Counted from the first letter of the stretch, positions 1 through 8,941 are shown. The stretch: 28,978 nt of DNA from VRUE01 sp036406595 (GCA_036406595.1 DASXAR010000006.1:1-28978); one strand, 5' to 3'. Numbers and translations: made by a program. The notes: generated by a model from the letters alone, not told the origin.

Positions 1-3000
1 CGCACGTCCGGGTTGACGGTCTTCAGCTCGTCGATCAGCTCCGCCAGGTCCTCGATCGAGTAGAGGTCGTGGTTGTTCGAGGGCGAGATCAGGTCGGTCC
101 CGGGCGCCGCGTTTCGAGCCGCGGCGACCTTCTCGGAGACCTTCTTGCCGGGCAGGTGGCCGCCCTCGCCCGGCTTCGCGCCCTGGCCGATCTTGATCTC
201 GGCGACGTAGGAGGAGTTGATCATCTCCGCCGAGACGCCGAAGCGACCCGAGGCGACCTGCTGGCCGCGCCACTTCCGGTAGTGGCCGTACATGTCGCGG
301 ATCTCGCCGCCCTCGCCGTTGATGCAGAGGACGTTGATCGCCTTGGCCGCCTCCGCGTAGGCGCGGAAGGCCGGCTCGGACTGCGAGCCGAAGCTCATCG
401 AGGAGATCACCACCGGGTAGTCGTGGTGGCCGACACCGGCGTCGACCGACCCGGGATCGACCGGCTCCCGGTCGCCCCTCAGGCCCATCACGTGGCGCAT
501 CGAGATCGGGCTCTGGCGCTCCAGATCGCGGACCTTCTCGGAGTATTCGGCGTAGTCGCCGGTGCCGTTCGCTGTCGCGATCGCCGCCTTGTATACCTTC
601 GGGTAGAAGCGGAAGGTCTTCGCCGGTTTGGCCTCCTCGTCGCCGGAGAGGATCCGCGCCCGCCTGTTGCTGTCGGCGTCGAGGTCGGAGAAACCCACTC
701 CCCCGGACGCGCTCGCCGCGAAGGCCTCTGTCTGGAACAGCTCGGCGAGCTCGGGCTTGACGCCGATCGAGGAGAACTGGCGGGCGTAGCCGCGAACCTC
801 GTGGATGCCGATCGTCGAGATCACTTTCTCGATTCCCTTTTCGAGGGCGGCGCAGAGGTTCGAGACGTCGTTCTGGTAGTCCTCGACGCAGATCACCTCG
901 ACCATCGTGTAGGGACAGACGCCGTTGGCGCCGAGGCCGAGGGCGAGCATCACGTCGTGGACGTTGCGGAGCGCGGCGGAGCGGAGAACGATGCCGCAGC
1001 GGCGGCGGAGGTTTCCTTCCCCCGGCTCGACGCGGTAACCCTTCAGCGCCTGGTCCACCGCCGAGGTCGCCAGGTGGGGGTCCAGATAGCGGCGGTCCCC
1101 GTCGTGCACGGTGCGGTCGGTCAGCACCAGCAGCTCGGCGCCGTCGCGAACCTTCTTCACCGCCTCCTGCTTGATCCGCTCGATCGCCCCCTGCGTCGTC
1201 TCCGACTCGAGCAGCGAGATGTCGACGGCGGCGTTGCGGCCGCGGAACTCCTCCCAGAGGTCCTCCATGAGGAAGGTGCGGTGGGCGCTGGCGATCCCAC
1301 GGTAGGTCTTGTCGGAGAGCGGCGCCATCCCGTGGTGACCGCCGAGGATGACCGGAAAGGAGGTCTCGATCGTGCCGGTGTCCTCCGCCGCGTCGCCGAC
1401 CGCCGGGCGGCGGCCGAAGACGGCGCGGGTGGAGAAATGCTCGACCTCGCGCTCGCGGTCGATCGCCGGGTTGGTGACCACGGCGACGGTCTCCTTGAAG
1501 TAGTCGGCGAGGTTCTGCCGCTCCGGAGAGAGCGCCGCCAGCGGTCCGTCGTAGCCCAGCGAGCCGATCGGCTCGGCGCCGTTCGACGCCATCTGCTGGA
1601 CGAGTTTGACGTCGTCGCGCTGCCAGCCGAAGCCGGCAAGCACCCTGTCCTCGACCTTGACCGGCTCCTCTGGTCCGGCGTCGGAGTACCCCGGCACCTC
1701 GCCCCCTTCGAGCGGGCCGCCGGTCTGCATGGCCCGCTCGTAGGGACCGACCTGCTCGACCCCGTTTCGGTCGAGCCAGCGGTCGCGGACGATGCGCAGC
1801 ATCTCGTCATGAGGGTGGAGGGTCGACCGCTTGCGCTCCCGGTCGATCCCGACCAGGGCCTTCTCGCCGGGGGCGAGCGGCTTCGGCTCGGAGACCATCG
1901 CGCCCACGGAGACGACCCCGGGCTCGGAGCTGAAGACGAATTCGTCGCTGGTCTCAACCTGCCAGAGGGGACGGAGCCCGAGGGCGTCGGCAGAGAAGAC
2001 GCACTCGTCGGCGTGGCGGGCGATCAGCGCGACCGGGCCCTGCGCGAACGGCCCCATCGCCTGCCGCAGGTACATGTAGAAGCCGTGCAGCTCCTCGGGG
2101 AGCGAGCGGATCTCCTCGACGATCGGCGGCACCACCATCTCCATCGCCTCGGCGAGGCTGAGCCCCTCGCGCTGCACCAGCGTCTCGATCGTCCGGTTGA
2201 GGTCCTGGGAGTCCGAGCAGCCGGGCTCGATCGGGACCCCGAGCATGCGCGCCTCCTGGCGCAGCTGCTCGATCGTGTTGATCTCGCCGTTGTGGCCGAG
2301 CACCGAGAACGGCTGGACCCGCTTGAAGGAGGGCCAGGTGTTGGTCGAGTACCGGTTGTGGCCGAAGCAGCCGATCGTCTCCAGGCGCGCGTCCCTGAGG
2401 TCGGGGTAGTACTCGGCGAGGACCATCGGCGAGCCCATCACCTTGTATACGCAGGTCGTCGCCGAGAACGAGGGGACGTGGACCCCGAGCCGCTGCTCCA
2501 GCCCGATCAGCAGGTCGAAGAGGACCCGCTCGCGGTGCGAGGCGTCGGCGACCAGGCCGCCCACCTGCCAGAAGTGGGGCTCCTCCTCGCGCGCGGTCGA
2601 GCCGAGGGCCGGCGAGGAGACCGCCCCGAGGCGCTCGGCGAGGATCCGGAAGCCGCCCTGTCCGAGCAGCTCCCGGGCGTCGTGGCGGACCTTGTCGACG
2701 TCCTGGGAGCGCTCGATGAAGACATGCGCCACCGCGAAGGCGTCGTCGAGGGTGAGCGAGGGGTCGTGGCCGCCCGCCCGCACCTCCTCGGACCAGATCC
2801 TGCGCGGTAGGTCGAGGAGGACGCCGCAGCCGTCACCCTCCCCGTCGACGTTGCCGGCGCGGTGGAGCATCTTCTGAAGCGCCGGTATCGCCCGCTCGAT
2901 CTGCTCGTGGCTGGGCGTCGCGTCCTTCCGCACCGAGGCGTAGATCGCGCACGCATCCTTGTCCTCTACGCTCGCCGGCGGGACGAGGGGGCGGTACGGC

Positions 3001-3056
3001 AACTCGGGCGAGTAGCGCCGGACGCTCCTGCCTGGACGTGACTGGTGCTCGGACAA
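1..3056 (-). CDS. gltB: Glutamate synthase large subunit (3' end outside window)
   Basis: Makes two glutamates from glutamine and 2-oxoglutarate in the cytoplasm, with a small subunit (gltD) not seen here. About 1,018 codons are present. The N-terminal class-II amidotransferase domain starts at Cys36 (DACAIYA), giving a 35-residue propeptide that should be cleaved to expose the catalytic cysteine. GHNRYSTNTW (about residue 230) and LGHNGEIN (about 253) are the amidotransferase Arg and Asn motifs. A central domain follows, then the FMN/Fe-S synthase domain: SSMSFGSQSE (about 885), NGEGGE and QGAKPGEGGHLPGKK (about 958). The C-terminal beta-helix lies beyond position 1. I chose a TTG start at 3056-3054: the frame has no ATG or GTG upstream and TTG is preceded by GGGGGAGGT at 3069-3061. 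A promoter sits at 3121-3150, so the gene is probably transcribed separately from the cupin gene upstream. Identity is very secure; the exact start is likely. Confidence 0.96.
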   Translation of the reverse strand, partial: MSEHQSRPGRSVRRYSPELPYRPLVPPASVEDKDACAIYASVRKDATPSHEQIERAIPALQKMLHRAGNVDGEGDGCGVLLDLPRRIWSEEVRAGGHDPSLTLDDAFAVAHVFIERSQDVDKVRHDARELLGQGGFRILAERLGAVSSPALGSTAREEEPHFWQVGGLVADASHRERVLFDLLIGLEQRLGVHVPSFSATTCVYKVMGSPMVLAEYYPDLRDARLETIGCFGHNRYSTNTWPSFKRVQPFSVLGHNGEINTIEQLRQEARMLGVPIEPGCSDSQDLNRTIETLVQREGLSLAEAMEMVVPPIVEEIRSLPEELHGFYMYLRQAMGPFAQGPVALIARHADECVFSADALGLRPLWQVETSDEFVFSSEPGVVSVGAMVSEPKPLAPGEKALVGIDRERKRSTLHPHDEMLRIVRDRWLDRNGVEQVGPYERAMQTGGPLEGGEVPGYSDAGPEEPVKVEDRVLAGFGWQRDDVKLVQQMASNGAEPIGSLGYDGPLAALSPERQNLADYFKETVAVVTNPAIDREREVEHFSTRAVFGRRPAVGDAAEDTGTIETSFPVILGGHHGMAPLSDKTYRGIASAHRTFLMEDLWEEFRGRNAAVDISLLESETTQGAIERIKQEAVKKVRDGAELLVLTDRTVHDGDRRYLDPHLATSAVDQALKGYRVEPGEGNLRRRCGIVLRSAALRNVHDVMLALGLGANGVCPYTMVEVICVEDYQNDVSNLCAALEKGIEKVISTIGIHEVRGYARQFSSIGVKPELAELFQTEAFAASASGGVGFSDLDADSNRRARILSGDEEAKPAKTFRFYPKVYKAAIATANGTGDYAEYSEKVRDLERQSPISMRHVMGLRGDREPVDPGSVDAGVGHHDYPVVISSMSFGSQSEPAFRAYAEAAKAINVLCINGEGGEIRDMYGHYRKWRGQQVASGRFGVSAEMINSSYVAEIKIGQGAKPGEGGHLPGKKVSEKVAAARNAAPGTDLISPSNNHDLYSIEDLAELIDELKTVNPDV

Positions 3057-3120
3057 TCTGACCTCCCCCGGTATCCACGCCTTCTTCGAGCGGGCGCGCG
3101 ACGGGTTGACGAGTTGGCGG

Positions 3121-3150
3121 ATTATAGGCGGCGCCGGGGCGTCAGGGCAA
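3121..3150 (-). promoter_or_regulatory. Sigma-70-type promoter of gltB
   Basis: On the minus strand TTGCCC (3150-3145), an 18-bp spacer and a perfect TATAAT (3126-3121) lie upstream of gltB. Transcription would start near 3113, leaving a leader of about 57 nt that carries the GGGGGAGGT ribosome site. A perfect TATAAT is rare in such GC-rich DNA. The assignment is by inspection. Confidence 0.65.
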
Positions 3151-3155
3151 CGGAT

Positions 3156-3179
3156 CCGTCTTTATCCGTGCAAAGACGG
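3156..3179. repeat. 8-bp inverted repeat just upstream of the gltB -35 box
   Basis: CCGTCTTT (3156-3163) and AAAGACGG (3172-3179) are perfect arms around an 8-nt loop, five bases upstream of the -35 hexamer. On the minus strand a T-run precedes rather than follows the hairpin, so it is a poor terminator for the cupin transcript. An activator or repressor site for gltB is equally possible. Confidence 0.4.
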
Positions 3180-3225
3180 AAAAACGGAGGAGGCTCCGGC
3201 CTGGGCGAGTGGTTCCGCGGCGGGT

Positions 3226-3600
3226 CTAGGCCCAGCTCATCGGCTCGTACCCGCCCTGCGGCTGGACGCCGATCAGCAGCGCGGTCACCGGCGCATCGGA
3301 GCGGTTGAGGATCGTGCGGCTCGCCGGGGGGCTGAACGTCGCGAAGGTCCCGGCCGGCGCGGGATGGTCCTCGCCTTCGATCCGCATCACCGCCTCTCCC
3401 TCGAGCACGATGTAGACCTCGTCCTGACCGCTCTCCGACTCATCGTGCTCGGGGATCTGCCCGCCCGGTCCGATCTCCACGAGGTTGAAGCCGAAGGAGG
3501 AGGTGCCGAGCCCCTTGCGCGCCAGGCGCCAGGCGCACTCCCCGGATCCCTCCATCGTCTCGAACTCGTCACGATGCTTGATCGAGAAATTCGCGGCCAT
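3226..3600 (-). CDS. Small single-domain cupin protein
   Basis: A 124-aa protein made of one cupin (double-stranded beta-helix) domain. Motif 1 is visible as GPGGQIPEHDESESGQDEVY followed by IVLEGEAV. Motif 2 is PAGTFATFSPPASRTILNRS, followed by the closing strand APVTALLIG. His and acidic residues in motif 1 could bind a metal, but the classical HxH pair is not intact, so catalysis is uncertain; a sensor or sugar/small-molecule binding role is also possible. The ATG at 3600 has an excellent AGGAGG five bases upstream. It lies 70 bp downstream of thrB on the same strand with no convincing terminator between, so it may be the last gene of the lysA-hom-thrC-thrB transcript. No specific substrate can be named. 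Confidence 0.85.
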   Translation of the reverse strand: MAANFSIKHRDEFETMEGSGECAWRLARKGLGTSSFGFNLVEIGPGGQIPEHDESESGQDEVYIVLEGEAVMRIEGEDHPAPAGTFATFSPPASRTILNRSDAPVTALLIGVQPQGGYEPMSWA

Positions 3601-3670
3601 CCTTACCTCCTCTGTCGGTGCCGGCCCGACCCTATCCGCTCTGACCGGCCCTGCCGATCGGCATCGCCCC

Positions 3671-4552
3671 TCAGAGCTCCGGGACGTCGGCGCCGTGCGG
3701 CGTGAAGGGGAGGCGGCGAACCTCGGCCCAGCCCTCGCAGCGACCCTCGAGCGCCTGCGCGACCTTGCCCGTGTCCTGCCAGTTCGTCCAGACGAGGACG
3801 GTCGGCCCGGCGCCGGAGATCGTCGCCCCCAGGGCACCCAGCTCGCGCGCCGAGTCGACAAGGTCCATCGAGCGCGGGTAGAGCCCGCGGCGGCGCGGCT
3901 GATGGATGCGGTCCTCAAGGCCGCGCGCGACCAGATCGAGGTCGGCATTCTGCAGGCCGAGGATCAGCCGGGAGGCGGCGGAGACGTTGGCGACCGCGTC
4001 GGCGAGCGGCAGCTCGGCCGGGATCGCCTCGCGGGCGCGCTCGGTCGAGACCTCCTCGGCGGGGATCACGGCGACCGCCTCCAGACCGCCCGGGGGGTCG
4101 AAGCGCACGGCTCCGGGTTGCCCGTCCGGTTCGCTCCCGCAGACGACGAAGCCTCCGTGGATCGCCGCGGCAACGTTGTCGGGGTGGCCCTCGATCTCCG
4201 TCGCCCGAGAGAGCAGCTCCTGCTTGGATAGCGCCAGCTCGAAGAGGTGGTCGGCGGCGAGGAGGCCGGCGACGATCGCCGCGGCGCTCGAGCCCAGCCC
4301 CCGCGCCAGCGGGATCTCGCTGCGCAGCCGGAAGGAGATGCCGTCGGCGGCATGGAGGCTCTCGAAGGCGCGCACGATCAGGTTCTCGCGGCCGGAGGGG
4401 ACCTTGAGGCCGCCGCCGTCGAAGCCGAACTCGCCGCTCTCCTCGACCTCCAGCTCGAGGAACATCTCGACCGCGGCGGCCATCACGTCGTAGCCCGGGC
4501 CGAGGTTGGCCGACGAGGCCGGGACGCGGACGAGGCGCCGGCGCGCCGTCAT
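3671..4552 (-). CDS. thrB: Homoserine kinase
   Basis: Phosphorylates homoserine with ATP to O-phosphohomoserine, the substrate of threonine synthase encoded just upstream. The 293-aa protein is a typical GHMP kinase: N-terminal VRVPASSANLGPGYDV, the ATP-binding glycine/serine loop IPLARGLGSSAAAIVAGL at about residues 85-102, then EGHPDNVAAAIHGGFV and the C-terminal GATISGAGPTVLVW motif. The ATG (4552-4550) overlaps the thrC stop codon as ATGA, so translation of the two is probably coupled. Length and motifs are normal for the family. Confidence 0.96.
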   Translation of the reverse strand: MTARRRLVRVPASSANLGPGYDVMAAAVEMFLELEVEESGEFGFDGGGLKVPSGRENLIVRAFESLHAADGISFRLRSEIPLARGLGSSAAAIVAGLLAADHLFELALSKQELLSRATEIEGHPDNVAAAIHGGFVVCGSEPDGQPGAVRFDPPGGLEAVAVIPAEEVSTERAREAIPAELPLADAVANVSAASRLILGLQNADLDLVARGLEDRIHQPRRRGLYPRSMDLVDSARELGALGATISGAGPTVLVWTNWQDTGKVAQALEGRCEGWAEVRRLPFTPHGADVPEL

Positions 4553-5583
4553 GCGAAGACGGCGCGCTCGACCGCCGCGAGGTCGTTCTCGCAGTTGATC
4601 ACCGACGGCGCCTTGGCGAGCGCCGTGTCGGGGTCCTTGAGCCCGTGCCCGGTGAGGACGCAGACCACCGAGGAGGGCGGCGGCGCCCCCTCGGCTCCGG
4701 CCAGCCCGTGGGCGAGCACCCCGGCGACCGACGCAGCCGATGCCGGCTCGCAGAAGACGCCTTCGGTCGAGGCGAGCCAGTGGTACGCCTCGAGGATCTG
4801 CTCGTCGCTGACCGCCGCGACCCGGCCGCGCGACCCGGTGAACGCCGCCATCGCCTCCTCCCATCGCGCCGGATTTCCGATCCGGATCGCCGAGGCGACG
4901 GTCTCGGGGTTGGCGACCGGGGTGCCGTGCACGAGCGGCGCCGCTCCCTCGGCCTGGAACCCGAGCAGCACCGGCTCCTCACCGACCTCCTGGAACCCGC
5001 GCCAGTAGGCGGTCACGTTGCCCGCATTGCCGACCGGGATCGCGAGCGCGCCGGGAGCCTCCCCCAGCTCGTCCACCACCTCGAAGGCTGCGGTCTTCTG
5101 TCCCTCGATCCGGTAGGGGTTGATCGAGTTGACCAGTTCGATCGGATGCTTCTGGGCGAGCGCCCGGACGATCTGGAGGGCGTCGTCGAAGTTGCCCTGG
5201 AGGGCGACGACCCGGGCGCCGTGCATCAGCGCCTGGGCCAGCTTGCCGATCGCGATCTTGCCCTCGGGCACGATCACCGCGCCCCGCAGCCCGGCCCGGG
5301 CGGCGTAGGCCGCCGCGCTGGCGGCCGTGTTGCCGGTCGAGGCGCAGATGATCGCCTCGGCGCCGGCACCCTTCGCCCGCGAGACGGCGACGGTCATGCC
5401 CCGATCCTTGAACGAGCCGGTCGGGTTGGCGCCCTCGAACTTCAGGTAAGCGGGCACCCCGATGCGCTCGGCGAGCCGCGGCGCCTCGATCAGGGGCGTC
5501 GACCCCTCGTTCAGGGTCACCACCGGGTCGCCGTCCTCCAGGGGCAGCCGCTCCCGATAGCGCTCGATCAGCGCCGCGCTCAG
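4549..5583 (-). CDS. thrC: Threonine synthase, apparently with a CTG start
   Basis: A PLP enzyme converting O-phosphohomoserine to threonine. The fold-type II signature GANPTGSFKDRG carries the PLP lysine at about residue 59; CASTGNTAASAAAYAARAGL and IPVGNAGNVTAYW follow. The protein has 344 aa if it starts at CTG (5583-5581). That codon overlaps the hom stop as CTGA, in the same way thrB overlaps thrC as ATGA, and it sits five bases after GAGGAGGAG (5597-5589). The next in-frame start upstream is a GTG at 5685, which would add 34 residues inside hom that do not resemble threonine synthase. No ATG, GTG or TTG lies between. The function is secure; the start codon is an inference. Confidence 0.95.
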   Translation of the reverse strand: MSAALIERYRERLPLEDGDPVVTLNEGSTPLIEAPRLAERIGVPAYLKFEGANPTGSFKDRGMTVAVSRAKGAGAEAIICASTGNTAASAAAYAARAGLRGAVIVPEGKIAIGKLAQALMHGARVVALQGNFDDALQIVRALAQKHPIELVNSINPYRIEGQKTAAFEVVDELGEAPGALAIPVGNAGNVTAYWRGFQEVGEEPVLLGFQAEGAAPLVHGTPVANPETVASAIRIGNPARWEEAMAAFTGSRGRVAAVSDEQILEAYHWLASTEGVFCEPASAASVAGVLAHGLAGAEGAPPPSSVVCVLTGHGLKDPDTALAKAPSVINCENDLAAVERAVFA

Positions 5584-6815
5584 ACGAACTCCTCCTCGAT
5601 GACGCGAATCGAGCGAGGCGGAGCGCGAAGCTCCCCCAGCTCGCCGATCCGGGCGACCGCCTCGAAGAAGCTGGACTCGAGGCACTCGTGGACGACCATC
5701 ACGAGACGGGCGTCGTCGCCTATCCCCCGCTGCACGACGCTCTTCACCGAGACCTCGCCGTCCCCGAGCACCTGCGCGATCTTGGCGAGGACGCCGGGAC
5801 GGTCGGCGACCTCGAGGTGCAGGTAGAAGGAGGAGCTGACGTCGGTGACGATCGGCAGCCGCGCGCGGGCCTCGTGCACCGGCGCCTCGCCCGCCACGAT
5901 CGAGACCACGTCGCCGAGCACCGCCGAGGCGGTCTGGATCCCGCCGGCCCCGGGGCCCGACATCGTCACCTCGGTGATCGAGGGAGCCTCGACCATGACC
6001 GCGTTGAACGGGCCGGCAACCGGCGAGAGGGGATGCCCGCCGTAGAGGAAGCAGGGGAAGACCCGCACGCTGACCCCGCCGTCGCGGCGCTCCGCGACCC
6101 CGAGAAGCTTCAGCGAGAGGTCGAGCTCCCTCGCGTAGGCCAGGTCGTCGGGCCGAATCGACTCGATCCCCTCGTACGCCACCTCCTCCAGGGTCACCGG
6201 GGTGTGGAAGGCGAGCCGGGCGAGGATCGCCATCTTCGCGGCAGCGTCGGCGCCGCTGACGTCGTCGCTCGGGTCCGCCTCGGCGTAGCCGAGCTCCTGC
6301 GCGCGCGAGAGGACGTCCTCGTAGGCGGCCCCGGTCGCCGCCATCTCGCTGAGGATGAAGTTGGTGGTGCCGTTGACGATGCCGAAAACCTTCGAGATGT
6401 CGGTCACGCCGAAGCTCTCCTGGATCGACCGGACGATCGGGATCACCCCGGCCACGGCCGCCTCGAAGCGCAGCTGCACGCCGGCGTCGCGGGCGGCGGC
6501 GAAGAGCTCGTCACCGTGCTGGGCGAGGAGCTGCTTGTTCGCGGTGACGACCGGGCGCCCGGTCCGCAGCGCCTCGAGCACGTAGTCGCGGGCCGGGTCG
6601 GTGCCCCCGATCAGCTCGACGACGAGGTCCGAGCGCTCGAGGATCTCCGCGAAGTCGCCCTCGCTGCGGGTCAGGACGCCGGACAGCTCCGGGCGCCGGC
6701 CGGTCGCCGCCTCCACCGCGTCGGCCCGGGCGGGGACGAGCTCGGCGAAGGCGGCGCCGACCGTGCCGCGGCCGAGCAGCCCGATGTGGACGGGGTCAGA
6801 AGGGGCGCTAGCCAT
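5580..6815 (-). CDS. hom: Homoserine dehydrogenase
   Basis: Reduces aspartate-semialdehyde to homoserine with NAD(P)H, the branch point to threonine and methionine. The 411-aa protein begins with a Rossmann motif, HIGLLGRGTVG (about residues 10-20). The catalytic domain has VTANKQLLA, VNGTTNFILSEM and the ELGYAEADPSDDVSGADAA segment typical of the family. The C-terminus (about 330-405) is an ACT domain (LHLEVADRPGVLAKIAQVL), expected to mediate feedback inhibition by threonine. The ATG overlaps the lysA stop by 8 bp and the hom stop overlaps the proposed thrC start, so the genes form one tight operon. Confidence 0.97.
   Translation of the reverse strand: MASAPSDPVHIGLLGRGTVGAAFAELVPARADAVEAATGRRPELSGVLTRSEGDFAEILERSDLVVELIGGTDPARDYVLEALRTGRPVVTANKQLLAQHGDELFAAARDAGVQLRFEAAVAGVIPIVRSIQESFGVTDISKVFGIVNGTTNFILSEMAATGAAYEDVLSRAQELGYAEADPSDDVSGADAAAKMAILARLAFHTPVTLEEVAYEGIESIRPDDLAYARELDLSLKLLGVAERRDGGVSVRVFPCFLYGGHPLSPVAGPFNAVMVEAPSITEVTMSGPGAGGIQTASAVLGDVVSIVAGEAPVHEARARLPIVTDVSSSFYLHLEVADRPGVLAKIAQVLGDGEVSVKSVVQRGIGDDARLVMVVHECLESSFFEAVARIGELGELRAPPRSIRVIEEEFV
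5589..5597 (-). promoter_or_regulatory. Ribosome binding site deciding the thrC start
   Basis: GAGGAGGAG on the minus strand lies within the last codons of hom, five bases before the CTG at 5583. Its strength and spacing are the main reason for placing the thrC start at this non-canonical codon. Confidence 0.6.
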
Positions 6816-8118
6816 CGACGTCGCGTGCGGTGAGGTCCTCGTAGGTCTCTCTGCGGACCACGACGCGGGCCTCGCCGTCGCGGCAGAAGATCACCGGGGG
6901 GCGGGGAACCCCGTTGTAGTTGCTCGCCATCGAGTAGCCGTAGGCGCCGGTGGCGGGGGTCACCAGGACGTCGCCGGGGGCGGGCGCGGCCAGCATCACG
7001 TCGCGCACCAGCACGTCGCCCGACTCGCAGTGCATCCCGGCCACGGTCGCGAGGGTGTCCGCCTCCGCGCCGGCGCGGTCGGCGACGATCGCCTCGTAGC
7101 GGGACCCGTAGAGCATCGGCCGCATGTTGTCCGACATGCCGCCGTCCACCGCGATGTAGGTGCGGACGCCGGGGATCTCCTTGACGGTGCCGACCCGGTA
7201 GGCCGTGACTCCGGCGTTGCCGACCAGCGAGCGCCCCGGCTCGACCAGGACGCGGACCCCCTCGCCGAAGACCTCGGCGACGCCGCGTACCTTGACGTCG
7301 ACGTATGAGTCGACCGAGGGCGGCTCGTCCTCGCTGGTGTAGGCGATGCCGAGGCCGCCGCCGACATTGACCATCCGGCACCAGTCCCCCGCCAGCTCGC
7401 CGATCGCCCGGATCGCGAGCCGGTACGGCTCGAGCTCGAAGATCTGCGAGCCGATGTGGGCGTGGAGGCCGACCAGCTCCAGCGCGTCGGAGGCGAGCAC
7501 CCGCTCGATCGCCCGCGCCGCCAGCCCGTCCTCGAGACCGAAGCCGAACTTCGAGTCGAGCTGCCCGGTCTGCACGTAGTCGTGGGTCGAGGGCCTGATG
7601 CCCGGGGTGACGCGGATCAGGACGCGCTGCGGCCGGTCGAGCAGTCGCTCGCAGCGCTCGATCTCATCGAAAGAGTCGAGGATCAGGTGGCCGACGCCGG
7701 ACCGGGCCGCGAAGAGGATCTCCTCCTCGGTCTTGTTGTTGCCGTGCATGTGGATTCGCTCGGGGTCGAAGCCGGCCCTGAGCGCGGTGTGCAGCTCGCC
7801 GCCCGAGGCGACGTCGACGGAGAGGCCCTCCTCTGCGAAGAGGCGGTAGGCGGCGGTGCAGGGAAAGGCCTTGCTGGCGAACAGGACCTCGAAGTCGGCG
7901 TCGCGGCGTTCGAACGCCTCGCGGTAGGCGCGGGCGCGGGCGCGCATGTCGTCCTCGGAATACACGTAGGCGGGCGTGCCGTGCTCGTTGGCCAGCTCGA
8001 CCACGTCGCAGCCGCCGACCTCGAGACGGCCGCGATCGTTCACCCGGCTGCCCGCCGGGTACACCGGCGAGCCCGCGATCGGGTCCGCGACGACGCCGGC
8101 CTGTCCTTGCTCCGCCAT
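6808..8118 (-). CDS. lysA: Diaminopimelate decarboxylase
   Basis: Last step of lysine synthesis: decarboxylates meso-diaminopimelate with PLP. The 436-aa protein is a fold-type III (alanine racemase-like) enzyme. VLFASKAFPC contains the PLP lysine (about Lys83), HMHGNNKTEEEI and HAHIGSQI follow, the phosphate-binding glycine motif is VNVGGGLGIAY, and GMHCESGDVLV supplies the active-site cysteine from the partner subunit. The ATG at 8118 has no obvious Shine-Dalgarno sequence; a GTG about 19 codons downstream is a less likely start because it would remove family-typical N-terminal residues. It heads the lysA-hom-thrC-thrB block, 36 bp behind the membrane protein gene. Confidence 0.96.
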   Translation of the reverse strand: MAEQGQAGVVADPIAGSPVYPAGSRVNDRGRLEVGGCDVVELANEHGTPAYVYSEDDMRARARAYREAFERRDADFEVLFASKAFPCTAAYRLFAEEGLSVDVASGGELHTALRAGFDPERIHMHGNNKTEEEILFAARSGVGHLILDSFDEIERCERLLDRPQRVLIRVTPGIRPSTHDYVQTGQLDSKFGFGLEDGLAARAIERVLASDALELVGLHAHIGSQIFELEPYRLAIRAIGELAGDWCRMVNVGGGLGIAYTSEDEPPSVDSYVDVKVRGVAEVFGEGVRVLVEPGRSLVGNAGVTAYRVGTVKEIPGVRTYIAVDGGMSDNMRPMLYGSRYEAIVADRAGAEADTLATVAGMHCESGDVLVRDVMLAAPAPGDVLVTPATGAYGYSMASNYNGVPRPPVIFCRDGEARVVVRRETYEDLTARDVDG

Positions 8119-8154
8119 AAGACGGGCATTGTGACGGTAGGGGGCTGGTTCGGG

Positions 8155-8880
8155 CTAGTCGCCGCGACCGAGCAAGCCGCCGACCGTGTCGGTCGCCTGG
8201 CCGACCGTTTCGCCCACGGTCTTGGAGACCGGGGCGCCGGCCGCTTCGTCAACGGCCCTGCCCACGGCGCTGCCGGCGTTCGTGCCCGCATTTGCGACTT
8301 CGTCGACCGTTTCTCCGGCAGCCTGGGTCACGCCGCTTCCCCCCAGCGCGCCCCCGGTCGCCTGGTCGACGCCGGAGACGGTGTCTTCGACGGTCTTTCG
8401 GGCGGTTCCGGTGGGCGAGGAGCCGCCGCCCTGTGAGGAGCCGCCGCCTCCTGCGCCGCCCGCCTGCGAGGAGCCTCCCCCTCCCGTCGACCCGCCTGTC
8501 CCGGCCGGATTCGGCCCGCCGGCGGTGCCGCCGGGCGCGGAGTCGGCGTTTTCACCGGCCGGAGGCGCGGCCGGTGCGGTCCCGACGCCCGCCGCACGAT
8601 GCGGTGCTGCGGCATCGGCCCCGGAGTTGGCTGCGCGGCCCGGGGTCGCCCTCGCCGGGGCGCCGGTCGCCACCCCGATCCCGCCTGCCGGCCCCGCTGG
8701 ACGAGCGGGCGAAACGGCCTCCCCGCCGGAGCCCGAGTCGCCGCCTTTGACGAGGTCGGCCAGGGGCCAGTCCCTGAGGGACTGGAGGGAGACGAGCATC
8801 ACGAATCCGATCACGGCAGCCGCGATCAGCGTCGTTCCGGAAATCGCCCCGGCGAGGTATGTCCGTGCCTGGCGAATCAC
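8155..8880 (-). CDS. Membrane-anchored low-complexity protein, unknown function
   Basis: A 241-aa protein of no recognised family. Residues about 10-32 (LAGAISGTTLIAAAVIGFVM) form one transmembrane helix. A long Gly/Ser/Pro/Ala-rich region follows (about 45-165), then a C-terminal part with repeated short units such as TVGETVGQATDTVGGLLG and TVDEVANAGTNAGSAVGRA, which could form amphipathic helices. The GTG start at 8880 is well supported by AGGAGG six bases upstream. It is the first gene before lysA on the same strand with a 36-bp gap, so it is probably co-transcribed. The composition suggests an envelope or spacer protein; I cannot assign a function. Confidence 0.75.
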   Translation of the reverse strand: MIRQARTYLAGAISGTTLIAAAVIGFVMLVSLQSLRDWPLADLVKGGDSGSGGEAVSPARPAGPAGGIGVATGAPARATPGRAANSGADAAAPHRAAGVGTAPAAPPAGENADSAPGGTAGGPNPAGTGGSTGGGGSSQAGGAGGGGSSQGGGSSPTGTARKTVEDTVSGVDQATGGALGGSGVTQAAGETVDEVANAGTNAGSAVGRAVDEAAGAPVSKTVGETVGQATDTVGGLLGRGD

Positions 8881-8941
8881 TTGTCGCCTCCTTGCGCCCT
8901 ACCCGAGGGGGCCAGGGCGCATGCGACATCACTACCAAATA

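Noticed and set aside
69..2810. Plus-strand open frame of 913 codons
   Set aside because: It lies antisense to gltB. Its Arg/Asp/Leu/Gly/Val-biased, low-complexity composition is the usual shadow in GC-rich genes, and the minus frame encodes unmistakable glutamate synthase motifs.
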